Part shown: positions 6,808 to 13,215 of the stretch, piece after piece
Position numbering within the stretch: position 1 is the first letter of the stretch
Layout: every line of letters begins with the position of its first letter
Assembly (NCBI GenBank): GCA_002049785.1
Contig: MUKB01000024.1
Location: 1-18,561, forward strand
Direction of reading: 5' to 3'
Length of the DNA: 18,561 nucleotides
Source of the DNA: Caldifarciminota bacterium 4484_100
Lineage (GTDB): Bacteria > Hydrothermota > Tepidihabitantia > SM23-42
Notes under the pieces: generated by a model
What the model was told of the DNA's origin: nothing
What the model saw: only the letters and a program-made list of their open reading frames with translations
Databases searched by the model: none
Translations under genes and position numbers: made by a program

Positions 6808-6839
6808 ATATTGCGGGGCACAAAAGTGCCCCGCAATAT
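6808..6839 (-). terminator. Perfect 14-bp hairpin after the first pilin gene (partial terminator or mRNA 3' stabiliser)
   Basis: ATATTGCGGGGCAC (6808-6821) and its exact reverse complement (6826-6839) enclose a 4-nt loop. On the minus strand it lies 22 nt after the pilin stop and just before the next gene. No U-run follows, so full termination is unlikely. It more plausibly sets the ratio of abundant pilin mRNA to the downstream STT3 message. Confidence 0.6.
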
Positions 6840-6861
6840 AATAGACCTAATTAACCGATGA

Positions 6862-7365
6862 TTATTTTGAAACACCGGCAGTAAGACTTAATGGAATCAA
6901 TCCCTTTGCACCCCAGCCATAAATACGGTATGTCTGTGCAGCATTGTTGGTAGTTATACTATCAAAATAGTACACCTCACCCGCATTACCGCCATTAGGT
7001 GGAGAAGCACTAGCGTCGAGAACTGCACTGGCAGAGGGGTTGAATGGATTACGGCAGTTATCGCCCAATATTGAATTGGCTCCATAAGGTGGAATTGCCT
7101 GTGCTGCTACGCACATATTTGCATCGGGTCCGGTATATACAGAATTAACTTCGCTGACCGTTGTCGCGAGATTAGCAGGATATGCATCTGCACCCCTGGT
7201 ATTAAAATCTTCAACCGTTACCTGGAGCGTATGCATATTGTTCTTTGTTGACCCTTCTTTTGCCCTCTGCTGCATTGCCAGGAAGTTCGGGATGGCGATT
7301 GCGGCCAGAATACCGATAATCACCACCACGACCATCAGCTCAATAAGTGTAAATCCCTTCTTCAT
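6862..7365 (-). CDS. pilA: Type IV pilin (first, probably major, pilin)
   Basis: 167 residues from ATG 7365. The prepilin leader is MKKG, then FTLIELMVVVVIIGILAAIAIPNF, the conserved pilin spine with Glu5 after cleavage. The C-terminal domain has cysteines in ANMCV and GDNCRNPF that could form a disulfide. Start: two ATGs are adjacent (7368 and 7365). AGGAGG stands 3 nt before the first and 6 nt before the second, so the second is preferred. No N-x-S/T sequon with x other than proline is present, unlike its paralogue at 3754-4296. Transcription probably starts at the sigma-54 promoter 7593-7608, and the gene is followed by a strong hairpin, consistent with a highly expressed structural subunit. 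A GspG-like pseudopilin is the alternative. Confidence 0.92.
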   Translation of the reverse strand: MKKGFTLIELMVVVVIIGILAAIAIPNFLAMQQRAKEGSTKNNMHTLQVTVEDFNTRGADAYPANLATTVSEVNSVYTGPDANMCVAAQAIPPYGANSILGDNCRNPFNPSASAVLDASASPPNGGNAGEVYYFDSITTNNAAQTYRIYGWGAKGLIPLSLTAGVSK

Positions 7366-7368
7366 CAT

Positions 7369-7582
7369 TAACCTCCTTCTTTTTTTCTAATTTATTAAAA
7401 ACCAGTGTGCCCCAGCATAAAGTATGGTTACATAGTAACCCGATTTAACATCTCTGGGTCTTGAGGCACAGTCCGAAACTACTGTTTCAGGAGAAGTCGT
7501 GTTCAACCAGATGAAGACCCATTTGCATAGTTTATCCATTATTCAGAATTTGTCAAGGTAATCTTTCAAAGAACAGCTCTAC
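7369..7582 (-). promoter_or_regulatory. Structured 5' leader of the pilin mRNA
   Basis: From the predicted sigma-54 start near 7582 the leader is about 214 nt. It holds GAAAC-TACT-GTTTC (7475-7488), GGTTAC-ATA-GTAACC (7426-7440) and a 6-bp long-range helix joining 7465-7470 (GGCACA) with 7406-7411 (TGTGCC) that encloses the second hairpin. It ends in an AGGAGG ribosome binding site (7372-7377). I could not match it to a known riboswitch. Together with the sigma-54 region it accounts for the gene-free stretch 7369-7721. Confidence 0.4.
7529..7556 (-). promoter_or_regulatory. Candidate second (sigma-70) promoter in the pilin leader
   Basis: TTGACA (7556-7551), a 16-nt spacer and TAAACT (7534-7529) lie within the pilin leader. 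The -35 box is perfect and the -10 box matches 4 of 6. Spacing equals that of the other promoters in the window. An ATG follows 6 nt later (7522) and opens an 11-codon frame. Confidence 0.35.
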
Positions 7583-7592
7583 CCTATTTATA

Positions 7593-7608
7593 TGCAAAAT
7601 CCGTGCCA
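7593..7608 (-). promoter_or_regulatory. Sigma-54 (RpoN) promoter of the pilin gene
   Basis: On the minus strand TGGCAC-GGATT-TTGCA is an exact match to the -24/-12 consensus TGGCAC-N5-TTGCW, with invariant GG and GC 10 nt apart. Predicted start is near 7582. The adjacent gene encodes a sigma-54 activator. An imperfect dyad AAAAATCTTG-N6-CAAGAATTTT (7621-7646), about 50 bp upstream of the predicted start, is a candidate activator or bending-protein site. Confidence 0.85.
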
Positions 7609-7721
7609 GATCATATAGAAAAAAATCTTGTAATTTCAAGAATTTTATCTGTCTAATATGGGGAGTTTAAGACGAATGTGGACATTTTCTACACTTAAGT
7701 CTCGTTAAAACAAGCATATAC

Positions 7722-8996
7722 TCAAACCTTTATTTTAAGCTTCTTTATCTTATTATATAGGGTCTTGCGATCGATGCCCAGAATCTTTGCCGCCTTAGAT
7801 ATATTCCCTGAACACTGTTTAAGCACCTTCTCAATTTCCTGAATCTCAACCTCACTCAACTTTCGACCCTTCATTCCGGGCAGACCTAAATGTTCAGGCT
7901 TAATATAATATGAATCGGTCAGGATTGCAGCCCGTTCCACGATATGCTTCAATTCCCTGATATTACCAGGCCAATGATAATTTTTCAACCGTGCAAGTGC
8001 GCTTGTAGAAAACTTCTTCTCCCCCAACTCCTCACGGTTACAGATATTTTTCAGAAAATATTGGGCAAGGACCGGAATATCATCCTGCCTCTCCCTCAGT
8101 GGAGGCAGAACAATGGGGATAACATTTAAACGATAATAGAGGTCCTCACGAAACCTTCCCTGTTTTACTTCCTGAAAAAGGTCTTTATTTGTCGCAGCGA
8201 TGAGGCGCACATCCACCTTTATCGGTTTTGTCGAACCCAAGGGAACAATCTCCTGCTCCTCCAATAGTCTCAGCAACTTCATCTGAATCGACTGTGGTGC
8301 ATCGCCCACTTCATCAAGGAAGAATGTTCCCTTATCAGCGGATTTAAAAAGGCCCTCTTTGTCTTTAGTAGCCCCGGTAAATGCACCTTTTTTATAGCCG
8401 AAGAGCTCACTTTCAAGCAGGGTTTCAGGAAGTGCAGCACAGGAAATAGTAACAAAATTTCTCTCTGCCCGATTAGAACATCGGTGAATCTCACGCGCAA
8501 TCAACTCCTTGCCGGTCCCGGATTCACCGAGAATCAGAATTGTTGTATCGGTAGGAGCAATCCTCTTCACCACATCGAGGACGCGTTTTATCTGTTTACT
8601 CTCTCCCACAATCATCGAGGGTTCAGACTCTGGTTTACTTATATTTGCCTTTACCCTTGCTACCAGTTCATCGATTGAAAATGGTTTCAGGATATAATCA
8701 CTTGCGCGGTCCCTCAGGGCGTCGATCGCTGACTCCATTGAACCATAGGCAGTGATAAAAATCAGAGGAAGTTTCGGATGGAAGCGACGAACTTGCCTCA
8801 AAAATTCAAAGCCATCAATATGGGGCATCCTGATGTCGCTGATCACACAGTCAAATTTCTCAGTTTTAATCTTGGTAAGTGCGGTCTCAGGCTCAGTGGT
8901 GGCGAAGACCGAATACCCCTTTTTCTCCAATGCGTATGAAAGCCATTTTATTAAACTCTCTTCATCGTCGAGTAAAAGGATACGCGGCTTCTTCAT
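7722..8996 (-). CDS. Sigma-54-dependent response regulator (NtrC/PilR type)
   Basis: 424 residues with the full NtrC-family layout. Receiver domain 1-120: acidic pair D10-D11, phospho-acceptor D54 in ISDIRMP, T/A switch region FITAYG and lysine in ILKPF. AAA+ domain about 135-370: Walker A GESGTGKE, the sigma-54-contacting loop GAFTGA, Walker B GTFFLDEVGD, and the arginine-rich sensor REDLYYRLNV. The C-terminal Fis-type helix-turn-helix is GNISKAAKILGIDRKTLYNKI. It should turn phosphorylation by an unseen sensor kinase into ATP-driven opening of sigma-54 promoters. ATG 8996 overlaps the upstream gene's stop (ATGA), so translation is coupled. The nearest visible sigma-54 promoter is that of the adjacent pilin gene, suggesting a PilR-like role; other targets are possible. 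Confidence 0.93.
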   Translation of the reverse strand: MKKPRILLLDDEESLIKWLSYALEKKGYSVFATTEPETALTKIKTEKFDCVISDIRMPHIDGFEFLRQVRRFHPKLPLIFITAYGSMESAIDALRDRASDYILKPFSIDELVARVKANISKPESEPSMIVGESKQIKRVLDVVKRIAPTDTTILILGESGTGKELIAREIHRCSNRAERNFVTISCAALPETLLESELFGYKKGAFTGATKDKEGLFKSADKGTFFLDEVGDAPQSIQMKLLRLLEEQEIVPLGSTKPIKVDVRLIAATNKDLFQEVKQGRFREDLYYRLNVIPIVLPPLRERQDDIPVLAQYFLKNICNREELGEKKFSTSALARLKNYHWPGNIRELKHIVERAAILTDSYYIKPEHLGLPGMKGRKLSEVEIQEIEKVLKQCSGNISKAAKILGIDRKTLYNKIKKLKIKV

Positions 8997-9925
8997 CTCC
9001 TCCGGCGGGCGAACAGTTCACGAATTGTAAATTTCAGCTCAGGCACGAATTTAAACTCTCTTATTGACCCTCTGCACCTCAACCAGTTGGATAAACCTGC
9101 TGTTACCAAACCAACCTTCTTAATAGGTATATTCAGATTGAGGTCGAGCCGATTCTCCTGCACACCGCTTAAATACCAGGGGTTAAATGAATAGCTGATT
9201 GATAGATTGTCTTTAAAAATCGTACATCTAAAACGGTTCGGTGACAGATATTCGTCTCCTTCCCAGAACGAATGTTCAAACAGAAGAGACAGCCGTATAT
9301 TTTTAAAATCAGGGCTAACACCAATTGACAGCCTTTCCGGAAAGTCAATTTCTGAACTGCTGGTATCATCTTTTTGTGTAACCGAACCGAGAAATTCATA
9401 AGCAATATCGACTATCTTTAACCGTATGCCCGCGGAAAATATGAACCCTTCGTATGTCATTGTAAATGTATCAGCAATAGTATAATCACTGATAAAGTAA
9501 TTCCAGACCTCAGTATTTTTACCGAAGAGGTAAGAACCCTGGACAGCAAAGCCTCCCCAGGGAAAAAGTTTATTGACCCCCCCATAAATTTCTTCAATTC
9601 CACCACTACCAAGAAGATGGATGCGGAGGTTACTATTCTCTGCATAGAGGTCAAAGTTTTGATTGAACCGTTCCCGATTTCCAGCAGAAAGGAAAAATCC
9701 CTCATAAACCGGAACTGCAATCTTGAACTGAAATGGATTGGTCCAGAATATACCCCGGAAATCGCGTGACTCGTTTAAAACAGTGAATTCCGGAGAAATT
9801 ATAAATTGTATCCTGCCGAATTTACTGCTGGATACAAATGGAAGTTCATATACGCCGAGGTCTTCACCCAACCCCTGGAGGGAAAATATCGAGGCATTCA
9901 CCAGTAATAAAAGTAGAGGTATCAT
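8993..9925 (-). CDS. Probable outer-membrane beta-barrel protein, unknown function
   Basis: 310 residues. The N-terminal signal-like segment is IPLLLLLVNASIFSLQG. The mature part is rich in alternating hydrophobic/aromatic strands such as RIQFIISPEF, FQFKIAVPVYEGFFLSAG, GGFAVQGSYLF, YEGFIFSAGIRLKIVDIAYEF and NLSISYSF, the look of a transmembrane beta barrel of about 12-14 strands. 'YEGFFLSAGNRERFNQNFD' is reminiscent of FadL- or PorV-like barrels, but I cannot assign it. It starts with ATG overlapping the preceding stop (ATGA, 4 nt) and ends overlapping the NtrC-type regulator, so the three genes form one coupled operon. Co-expression of a barrel with a sigma-54 regulator suggests envelope sensing or surface assembly; this is inference. 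Confidence 0.7.
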   Translation of the reverse strand: MIPLLLLLVNASIFSLQGLGEDLGVYELPFVSSSKFGRIQFIISPEFTVLNESRDFRGIFWTNPFQFKIAVPVYEGFFLSAGNRERFNQNFDLYAENSNLRIHLLGSGGIEEIYGGVNKLFPWGGFAVQGSYLFGKNTEVWNYFISDYTIADTFTMTYEGFIFSAGIRLKIVDIAYEFLGSVTQKDDTSSSEIDFPERLSIGVSPDFKNIRLSLLFEHSFWEGDEYLSPNRFRCTIFKDNLSISYSFNPWYLSGVQENRLDLNLNIPIKKVGLVTAGLSNWLRCRGSIREFKFVPELKFTIRELFARRRR

Positions 9926-10455
9926 CTTCTTTGCCGGGGAGGATTTATATAACCCACCTTCAATTGATGAGAGCCACGCACAACCTCGAACCTTGAGATA
10001 TCATAATTTTCCGGTGACGCCTGAATGAAGAGGCCGAAATTGGAATCTGGATATTCGATTATTCTCTGGATATGTTTCACAATATCAAGGGTGAAGAGCG
10101 TATCATCAACCGAGAATTTTTTGAGAGCGATAATAGGTCCGCAGGGGGTATCAAAACCGCTGTAGGGTTCAATCAGCTCTTTTACTGCAATTTCAAATGA
10201 GTCCCTCATAGAGAGGTGTTTATGTGCCTGGAAACTGAGTTCTCCATATATCGCCTTTTTATTATTTAAACTATCATTATAATTGAATTTTATAAAATTT
10301 CGATATGCATATCCGGCACCAATCCAGTCTCCAATATAAGGAGGTTCAGGCCCGATAAGAATATGGCAGTCTGAGGAAACCGCAATCGGTGTAGTAGCAG
10401 AATTCTTGACGAGTTGAAACTGAGCCCCCTTGCCTCCCTCACGAGAATAATTCAC
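9922..10455 (-). CDS. C-terminal part of a probable DNRLRE-like surface lipoprotein (downstream frame)
   Basis: 177 codons from GTG 10455. Content is beta-rich, with YRNFIKFNYNDSLNNKKAIYGELSF matching the 'F-x-F-x-x-x-l ... i-x-x-A-x-L-x-x' rhythm of DNRLRE-type modules, and an ending NFGLFIQASPENYDISRFEV. The frame has a TGA 6 nt before the GTG, no Shine-Dalgarno and no signal peptide, while the gene directly upstream supplies a lipoprotein signal and a matching first half in another frame. The simplest reading is one gene of about 290 residues split by a frameshift near 10440-10456. A 17-nt overlapping coupled pair is the alternative. Confidence 0.6.
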   Translation of the reverse strand: MNYSREGGKGAQFQLVKNSATTPIAVSSDCHILIGPEPPYIGDWIGAGYAYRNFIKFNYNDSLNNKKAIYGELSFQAHKHLSMRDSFEIAVKELIEPYSGFDTPCGPIIALKKFSVDDTLFTLDIVKHIQRIIEYPDSNFGLFIQASPENYDISRFEVVRGSHQLKVGYINPPRQRR

Positions 10456-10786
10456 GGTTCAATGTAAAAATGGCACAGGGGATTGTATCATTTTTAATAC
10501 TGGAATTGAGATATAGAATCAGTTTTATCTCATCAAGCCCTTGATAACCACTATCCGGAAAATCGAATTTTAACAGAATCCGGGATTCATACTCATCGTT
10601 CTTACCGACAATCAGGTTATAAGAACTGCCGAGGTTGATATTTTTGTAATCGGTGAAGCTGTTGAATCGGGTTAATTGAATGTAATGGGCTGAAAAATCT
10701 CCCCGGCTGTTTAATTCATCCTCACCCAGAGGAAGTTCATTACAGCCGATAAAAACCAGGGCAATGATAAGAATACATATTCTCAT
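10439..10786 (-). CDS. N-terminal part of the same probable lipoprotein (upstream frame)
   Basis: 115 codons from ATG 10786. A lipoprotein signal MRICILIIALVFIGC places the lipidated cysteine at 15. ESRILLKFDFPDSGYQGLDEIKLILYLNSS then resembles the opening strands of DNRLRE-type modules (R-x-L-x-x-F-D ... A/K-L-x-L-Y). The frame stops at ...LNRELFS, just where the overlapping frame takes over with SREGGKG. The start is set by a promoter (TTGACT-N16-TATCAT) ending 6 nt upstream. First gene of the lipoprotein-barrel-regulator operon. Confidence 0.65.
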   Translation of the reverse strand: MRICILIIALVFIGCNELPLGEDELNSRGDFSAHYIQLTRFNSFTDYKNINLGSSYNLIVGKNDEYESRILLKFDFPDSGYQGLDEIKLILYLNSSIKNDTIPCAIFTLNRELFS

Positions 10787-10792
10787 TGTCTA

Positions 10793-10820
10793 ATGATAAT
10801 CATAATTTCCATTAAGTCAA
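10793..10820 (-). promoter_or_regulatory. Leaderless sigma-70-type promoter of the lipoprotein-barrel-regulator operon
   Basis: On the minus strand TTGACT (10820-10815), a 16-nt spacer and TATCAT (10798-10793) stand 6 nt before ATG 10786. No Shine-Dalgarno is present. It overlaps the 5' end of the divergent cysteine desulfurase gene. Confidence 0.65.
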
Positions 10821-11957
10821 GGTCTTAACGGTGCCACCGCACTCAAACCCAGACCTGTACTCCAAGCACTGAAGGACTACTATGATAAATATTCGACCAA
10901 TATCGGCCGTGGTATCTATGAAGCCTGCCATGAAGCAACGGTCGCCTATGAAAAGGCGCATAAGAAAGTCCTTGAATTCTTTAACGGTGATGGTGAACTC
11001 ATATTTACTAAGAATTGCACCGAGGCGATAAATATCGTCGCCCAGGGAATCGATTGGAAACCCGGGAATAAGATAATCACCACCTATTTAGAGCATAACT
11101 CAAACCTGCTGCCCTGGTTGCGATTGAAAAAATCCGGGGTGGTGGTCGAGCTGTTGAAATGCAATTCTGAGGGCGATATCGACCTTGAAGAACTGAATCG
11201 AAAGATCGACCAACACACCAGACTTGTGGCGATAACCCAAGCCTCAAATGTCATCGGCACAATTGTGCCGGTCGCAGATATCACAGAAATCAGCCATAAA
11301 AAAGGGGCGATGGTGTTGATCGATGGTGCCCAGGCTGCCCCCCATCTCGAGGTCGACCTGAACAAAATCGGGTGTGATTTCTATGCTGCAAGCGGGCATA
11401 AGATGCTGGGTCCAACCGGAACCGGTATCTTATTTTTTAAGAAGGAATACTTTGAAAAATTGCAACCATTGAATCTGGGCGGAGGCACGGTCTCAGATGT
11501 CTATGCGGATTCATATAAACTCGTTAAAAACTGGGAACGGTTTGAAGGCGGGACCCCGAACATTGCAGGAGGCATTGGTCTGGCTGTAGCGGTTGATTAC
11601 TTAAGAGCAATCGGTATGTCTGAAATAAGAAGACACGAGATTGAACTCACCGCATATTTCATCGAAAAACTGAAAAGGATTAATGGCGTAAGGGTGCATG
11701 GAAAGATGGACCCGGAAAAACGGACCGGGGTCGTCTCATTTGCGGTTCGGGATATACCCTCCCACAGGATTGCTGTGATTGCTGATGAACTGGGTAATGT
11801 TGCAATCCGTTCAGGGCTTCATTGTGCATTTTTATTGACCAGGGATATCCTGCAGGAAGAGCAGGGCACTGCACGCGCATCATTCTATCTTTATAATAAA
11901 AAAGATGAAATTGACCATTTCATAGAAATCATCAAGGGGATTGCTGGGAATGGGTAG
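10806..11957 (+). CDS. SufS/CsdA-like cysteine desulfurase (PLP-dependent), 5' start unresolved
   Basis: This enzyme removes sulfur from cysteine for Fe-S cluster or other sulfur transfer. The PLP lysine lies in ASGHKMLGPTGTG, the aspartate pocket in VLIDGAQAAPH, and the catalytic cysteine in RSGLHCA, followed by GTARASFYLYNKKDEID, all typical of SufS-type (group II) desulfurases. The N-terminal family block is present (NGATALKPRPVLQALKDYY, then YSTNIGRGIYEA), so the gene begins near 10821. No ATG, GTG or TTG exists in frame between the stop at 10803 and TTG 11118, which would remove over 90 conserved residues. I mark the open frame from 10806. Either a base error removed the start or an unusual start codon is used. 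It overlaps the next gene by 8 nt. Confidence 0.85.
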   Translation, partial: FPLSQGLNGATALKPRPVLQALKDYYDKYSTNIGRGIYEACHEATVAYEKAHKKVLEFFNGDGELIFTKNCTEAINIVAQGIDWKPGNKIITTYLEHNSNLLPWLRLKKSGVVVELLKCNSEGDIDLEELNRKIDQHTRLVAITQASNVIGTIVPVADITEISHKKGAMVLIDGAQAAPHLEVDLNKIGCDFYAASGHKMLGPTGTGILFFKKEYFEKLQPLNLGGGTVSDVYADSYKLVKNWERFEGGTPNIAGGIGLAVAVDYLRAIGMSEIRRHEIELTAYFIEKLKRINGVRVHGKMDPEKRTGVVSFAVRDIPSHRIAVIADELGNVAIRSGLHCAFLLTRDILQEEQGTARASFYLYNKKDEIDHFIEIIKGIAGNG

Positions 11958-12213
11958 TTTTCAATACGAACTCTTCCGGGTATGTTCACGCGCAGGTCAT
12001 GAATATTACCATATATTTCCCAAACAGAAATTAGAAGATTTTCCTGAGCGGGTGAATAGATTCCGGATAATCGAAAGAAAAGAAGGTTACATCGTGCTCG
12101 ACCTTTCTGATTGTATGGTAACGCTCTTTAAATGTGGTCGAATACTCATTGAGGACCTACCTGAAAACTCAGACCTCAGGGCAAAGGAGATTGTCGAAGC
12201 GATTATGGGGTAG
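11950..12213 (+). CDS. Small conserved-looking protein coupled to the cysteine desulfurase, unknown
   Basis: 87 residues from ATG 11950 (an in-frame TTG at 11941 is less likely; AAGGGG at 11935-11940 supports the ATG). No family recognised. It reads as an alpha/beta domain: GSFQYELFRVCSRAG, a linker with FPKQKLEDFPER, strands RFRIIERKEGYIVLDL and CMVTLFKCGRILIEDL, then a helix SDLRAKEIVEAIM. The strand-strand-helix end superficially recalls TBP-like or SufE-sized accessory folds, without a convincing motif. Two cysteines (in SDCMVTLFKCG) sit in the strand pair. The 8-nt overlap with the desulfurase suggests a partner protein, perhaps a sulfur acceptor or regulator; this is inference only. Confidence 0.65.
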   Translation: MGSFQYELFRVCSRAGHEYYHIFPKQKLEDFPERVNRFRIIERKEGYIVLDLSDCMVTLFKCGRILIEDLPENSDLRAKEIVEAIMG

Positions 12214-12225
12214 TCCTTATTACCC

Positions 12226-12253
12226 TTGACATAAATTTATATTTGGCTATATT
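12226..12253 (+). promoter_or_regulatory. Leaderless sigma-70-type promoter of the glmU operon
   Basis: TTGACA (12226-12231), a 16-nt spacer and TATATT (12248-12253) are followed after 5 nt by GTG at 12259. No Shine-Dalgarno is present. It has the same geometry as the promoters at 276, 2039 and 10793. Confidence 0.75.
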
Positions 12254-12258
12254 TAACT

Positions 12259-13215
12259 GTGCCAAAGGTTAAAAGAGTTTCTCGAAATAGATTCAGCACA
12301 ATAATTCTGGCTGCAGGAAAGGGGAAAAGGATGTATTCAAAGACCCCAAAGGTCCTCTTTAATATTCTCGGAAAAAGTATGCTCTCTTTTGTTATAGATA
12401 ATGCCCGGGCAATAGAAAGCGGTGAGGTGATTCTGGTTGTGGGCAAGAACTTCCAGCAGATAAAAAAGATATTCAAAAAAAGTGTAAGATATGCGTTCCA
12501 ACCGGTCCCCCTGGGGAGCGGTGATGCTGCATTGAAAGGGCTGGAACAGGCGAGATTGTCGAATGTGTTAATTCTCTCAGGTGATGTCCCTCTACTCCGG
12601 GCATCAACACTCCAGCAGATGATTGAATTCCACCACAAAAAGGGCGCCAACCTTACCATCCTCACCTGCAGGCTGGAAAACCCGTTCGGCTATGGTCGTA
12701 TCATCCGTGATAGACGGGGTCGGGTGCGGGCAATTATTGAACAGACCGATGCCACAAAAAGAGAGCAGAAGATTAAAGAGGTAAACGCAGGGGTCTACTA
12801 TGCAAACGCCAATATCCTGAAGACCGCACTCCAAAGGGTCATCCCAAAAAATATGCAGGGTGAATATTATTTGACCGATGCGGTTAAGGAGTTAATAGAT
12901 AAAAAGAAGAAGGTTCAGGCCTATACTGCTGATGATCCTGATGAGATTCTGGGCATCAACACCAAGTTTGATCTTGCCCGTGCCCGGGATATTGTAAAGG
13001 CACATTTCTTTGAAGAATTGATGCGCCGTGGGGTTTATATTGAAGATCCAGAGACCACCAATATTGACCTTACCGTTGAAATCGGAAATTTTGTTCATAT
13101 CAGGCCCTACACAATCCTTGAAGGTAACACCAGGATTAAAGACGGAACTACTGTGGGGCCTTTCGCCTGGATCAAAGATGGTAAACACAAAAAATTCTTG
13201 CGCAATGTCCGGTAA
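12259..13215 (+). CDS. glmU: GlmU-like UDP-N-acetylglucosamine pyrophosphorylase lacking the acetyltransferase domain
   Basis: 318 residues, against about 450-460 for bifunctional GlmU. The nucleotidyltransferase domain is complete: LAAGKGKRMYSKTPKVLF near the N-terminus, LGSGDAALKG, the metal-binding LSGDVPLL, FGYGRIIRD, NAGVYYAN and GEYYLTDAV. After YIEDPETTNID only two or so left-handed beta-helix coils remain (VEIGNFVHIRPYTILEGNTRIKDG), then a short basic tail. It should make UDP-GlcNAc (or a related UDP-sugar) for cell envelope, but cannot acetylate glucosamine-1-phosphate. The end looks genuine because the next gene overlaps by 11 nt. GTG start is set by the promoter 5 nt upstream. Confidence 0.88.
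   Translation: MPKVKRVSRNRFSTIILAAGKGKRMYSKTPKVLFNILGKSMLSFVIDNARAIESGEVILVVGKNFQQIKKIFKKSVRYAFQPVPLGSGDAALKGLEQARLSNVLILSGDVPLLRASTLQQMIEFHHKKGANLTILTCRLENPFGYGRIIRDRRGRVRAIIEQTDATKREQKIKEVNAGVYYANANILKTALQRVIPKNMQGEYYLTDAVKELIDKKKKVQAYTADDPDEILGINTKFDLARARDIVKAHFFEELMRRGVYIEDPETTNIDLTVEIGNFVHIRPYTILEGNTRIKDGTTVGPFAWIKDGKHKKFLRNVR

Noticed and set aside
6801..6875. GTG 6875 as start of the NTF2-like gene
   Set aside because: It would place a perfect 14-bp hairpin inside the coding region and put a basic extension before the hydrophobic signal. TTG 6800 is more plausible, though unproven.
7369..7582. GEMM (c-di-GMP/cGAMP) riboswitch before the pilin, as in Geobacter
   Set aside because: The conserved core stretches of that class were not found on the minus strand; only generic hairpins are present.
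10471..10486. Second sigma-54-like promoter (TGGCAC...TTGT)
   Set aside because: Spacing is 6 rather than 5, the -12 element lacks the C of TTGC, and it lies on the plus strand inside a minus-strand gene with no plus gene following.
11118..11957. TTG 11118 as the real start of the cysteine desulfurase
   Set aside because: It would delete the N-terminal family block and cofactor-binding region (GRGIYEA, FTKNCTEAIN, LEHNSN) that is fully coded upstream in the same frame.
13028..13204. N-terminal extension of the LytR_C protein
   Set aside because: The upstream codons lie wholly inside the glmU-like gene. The membrane helix begins right after ATG 13205, as expected for a true N-terminus.
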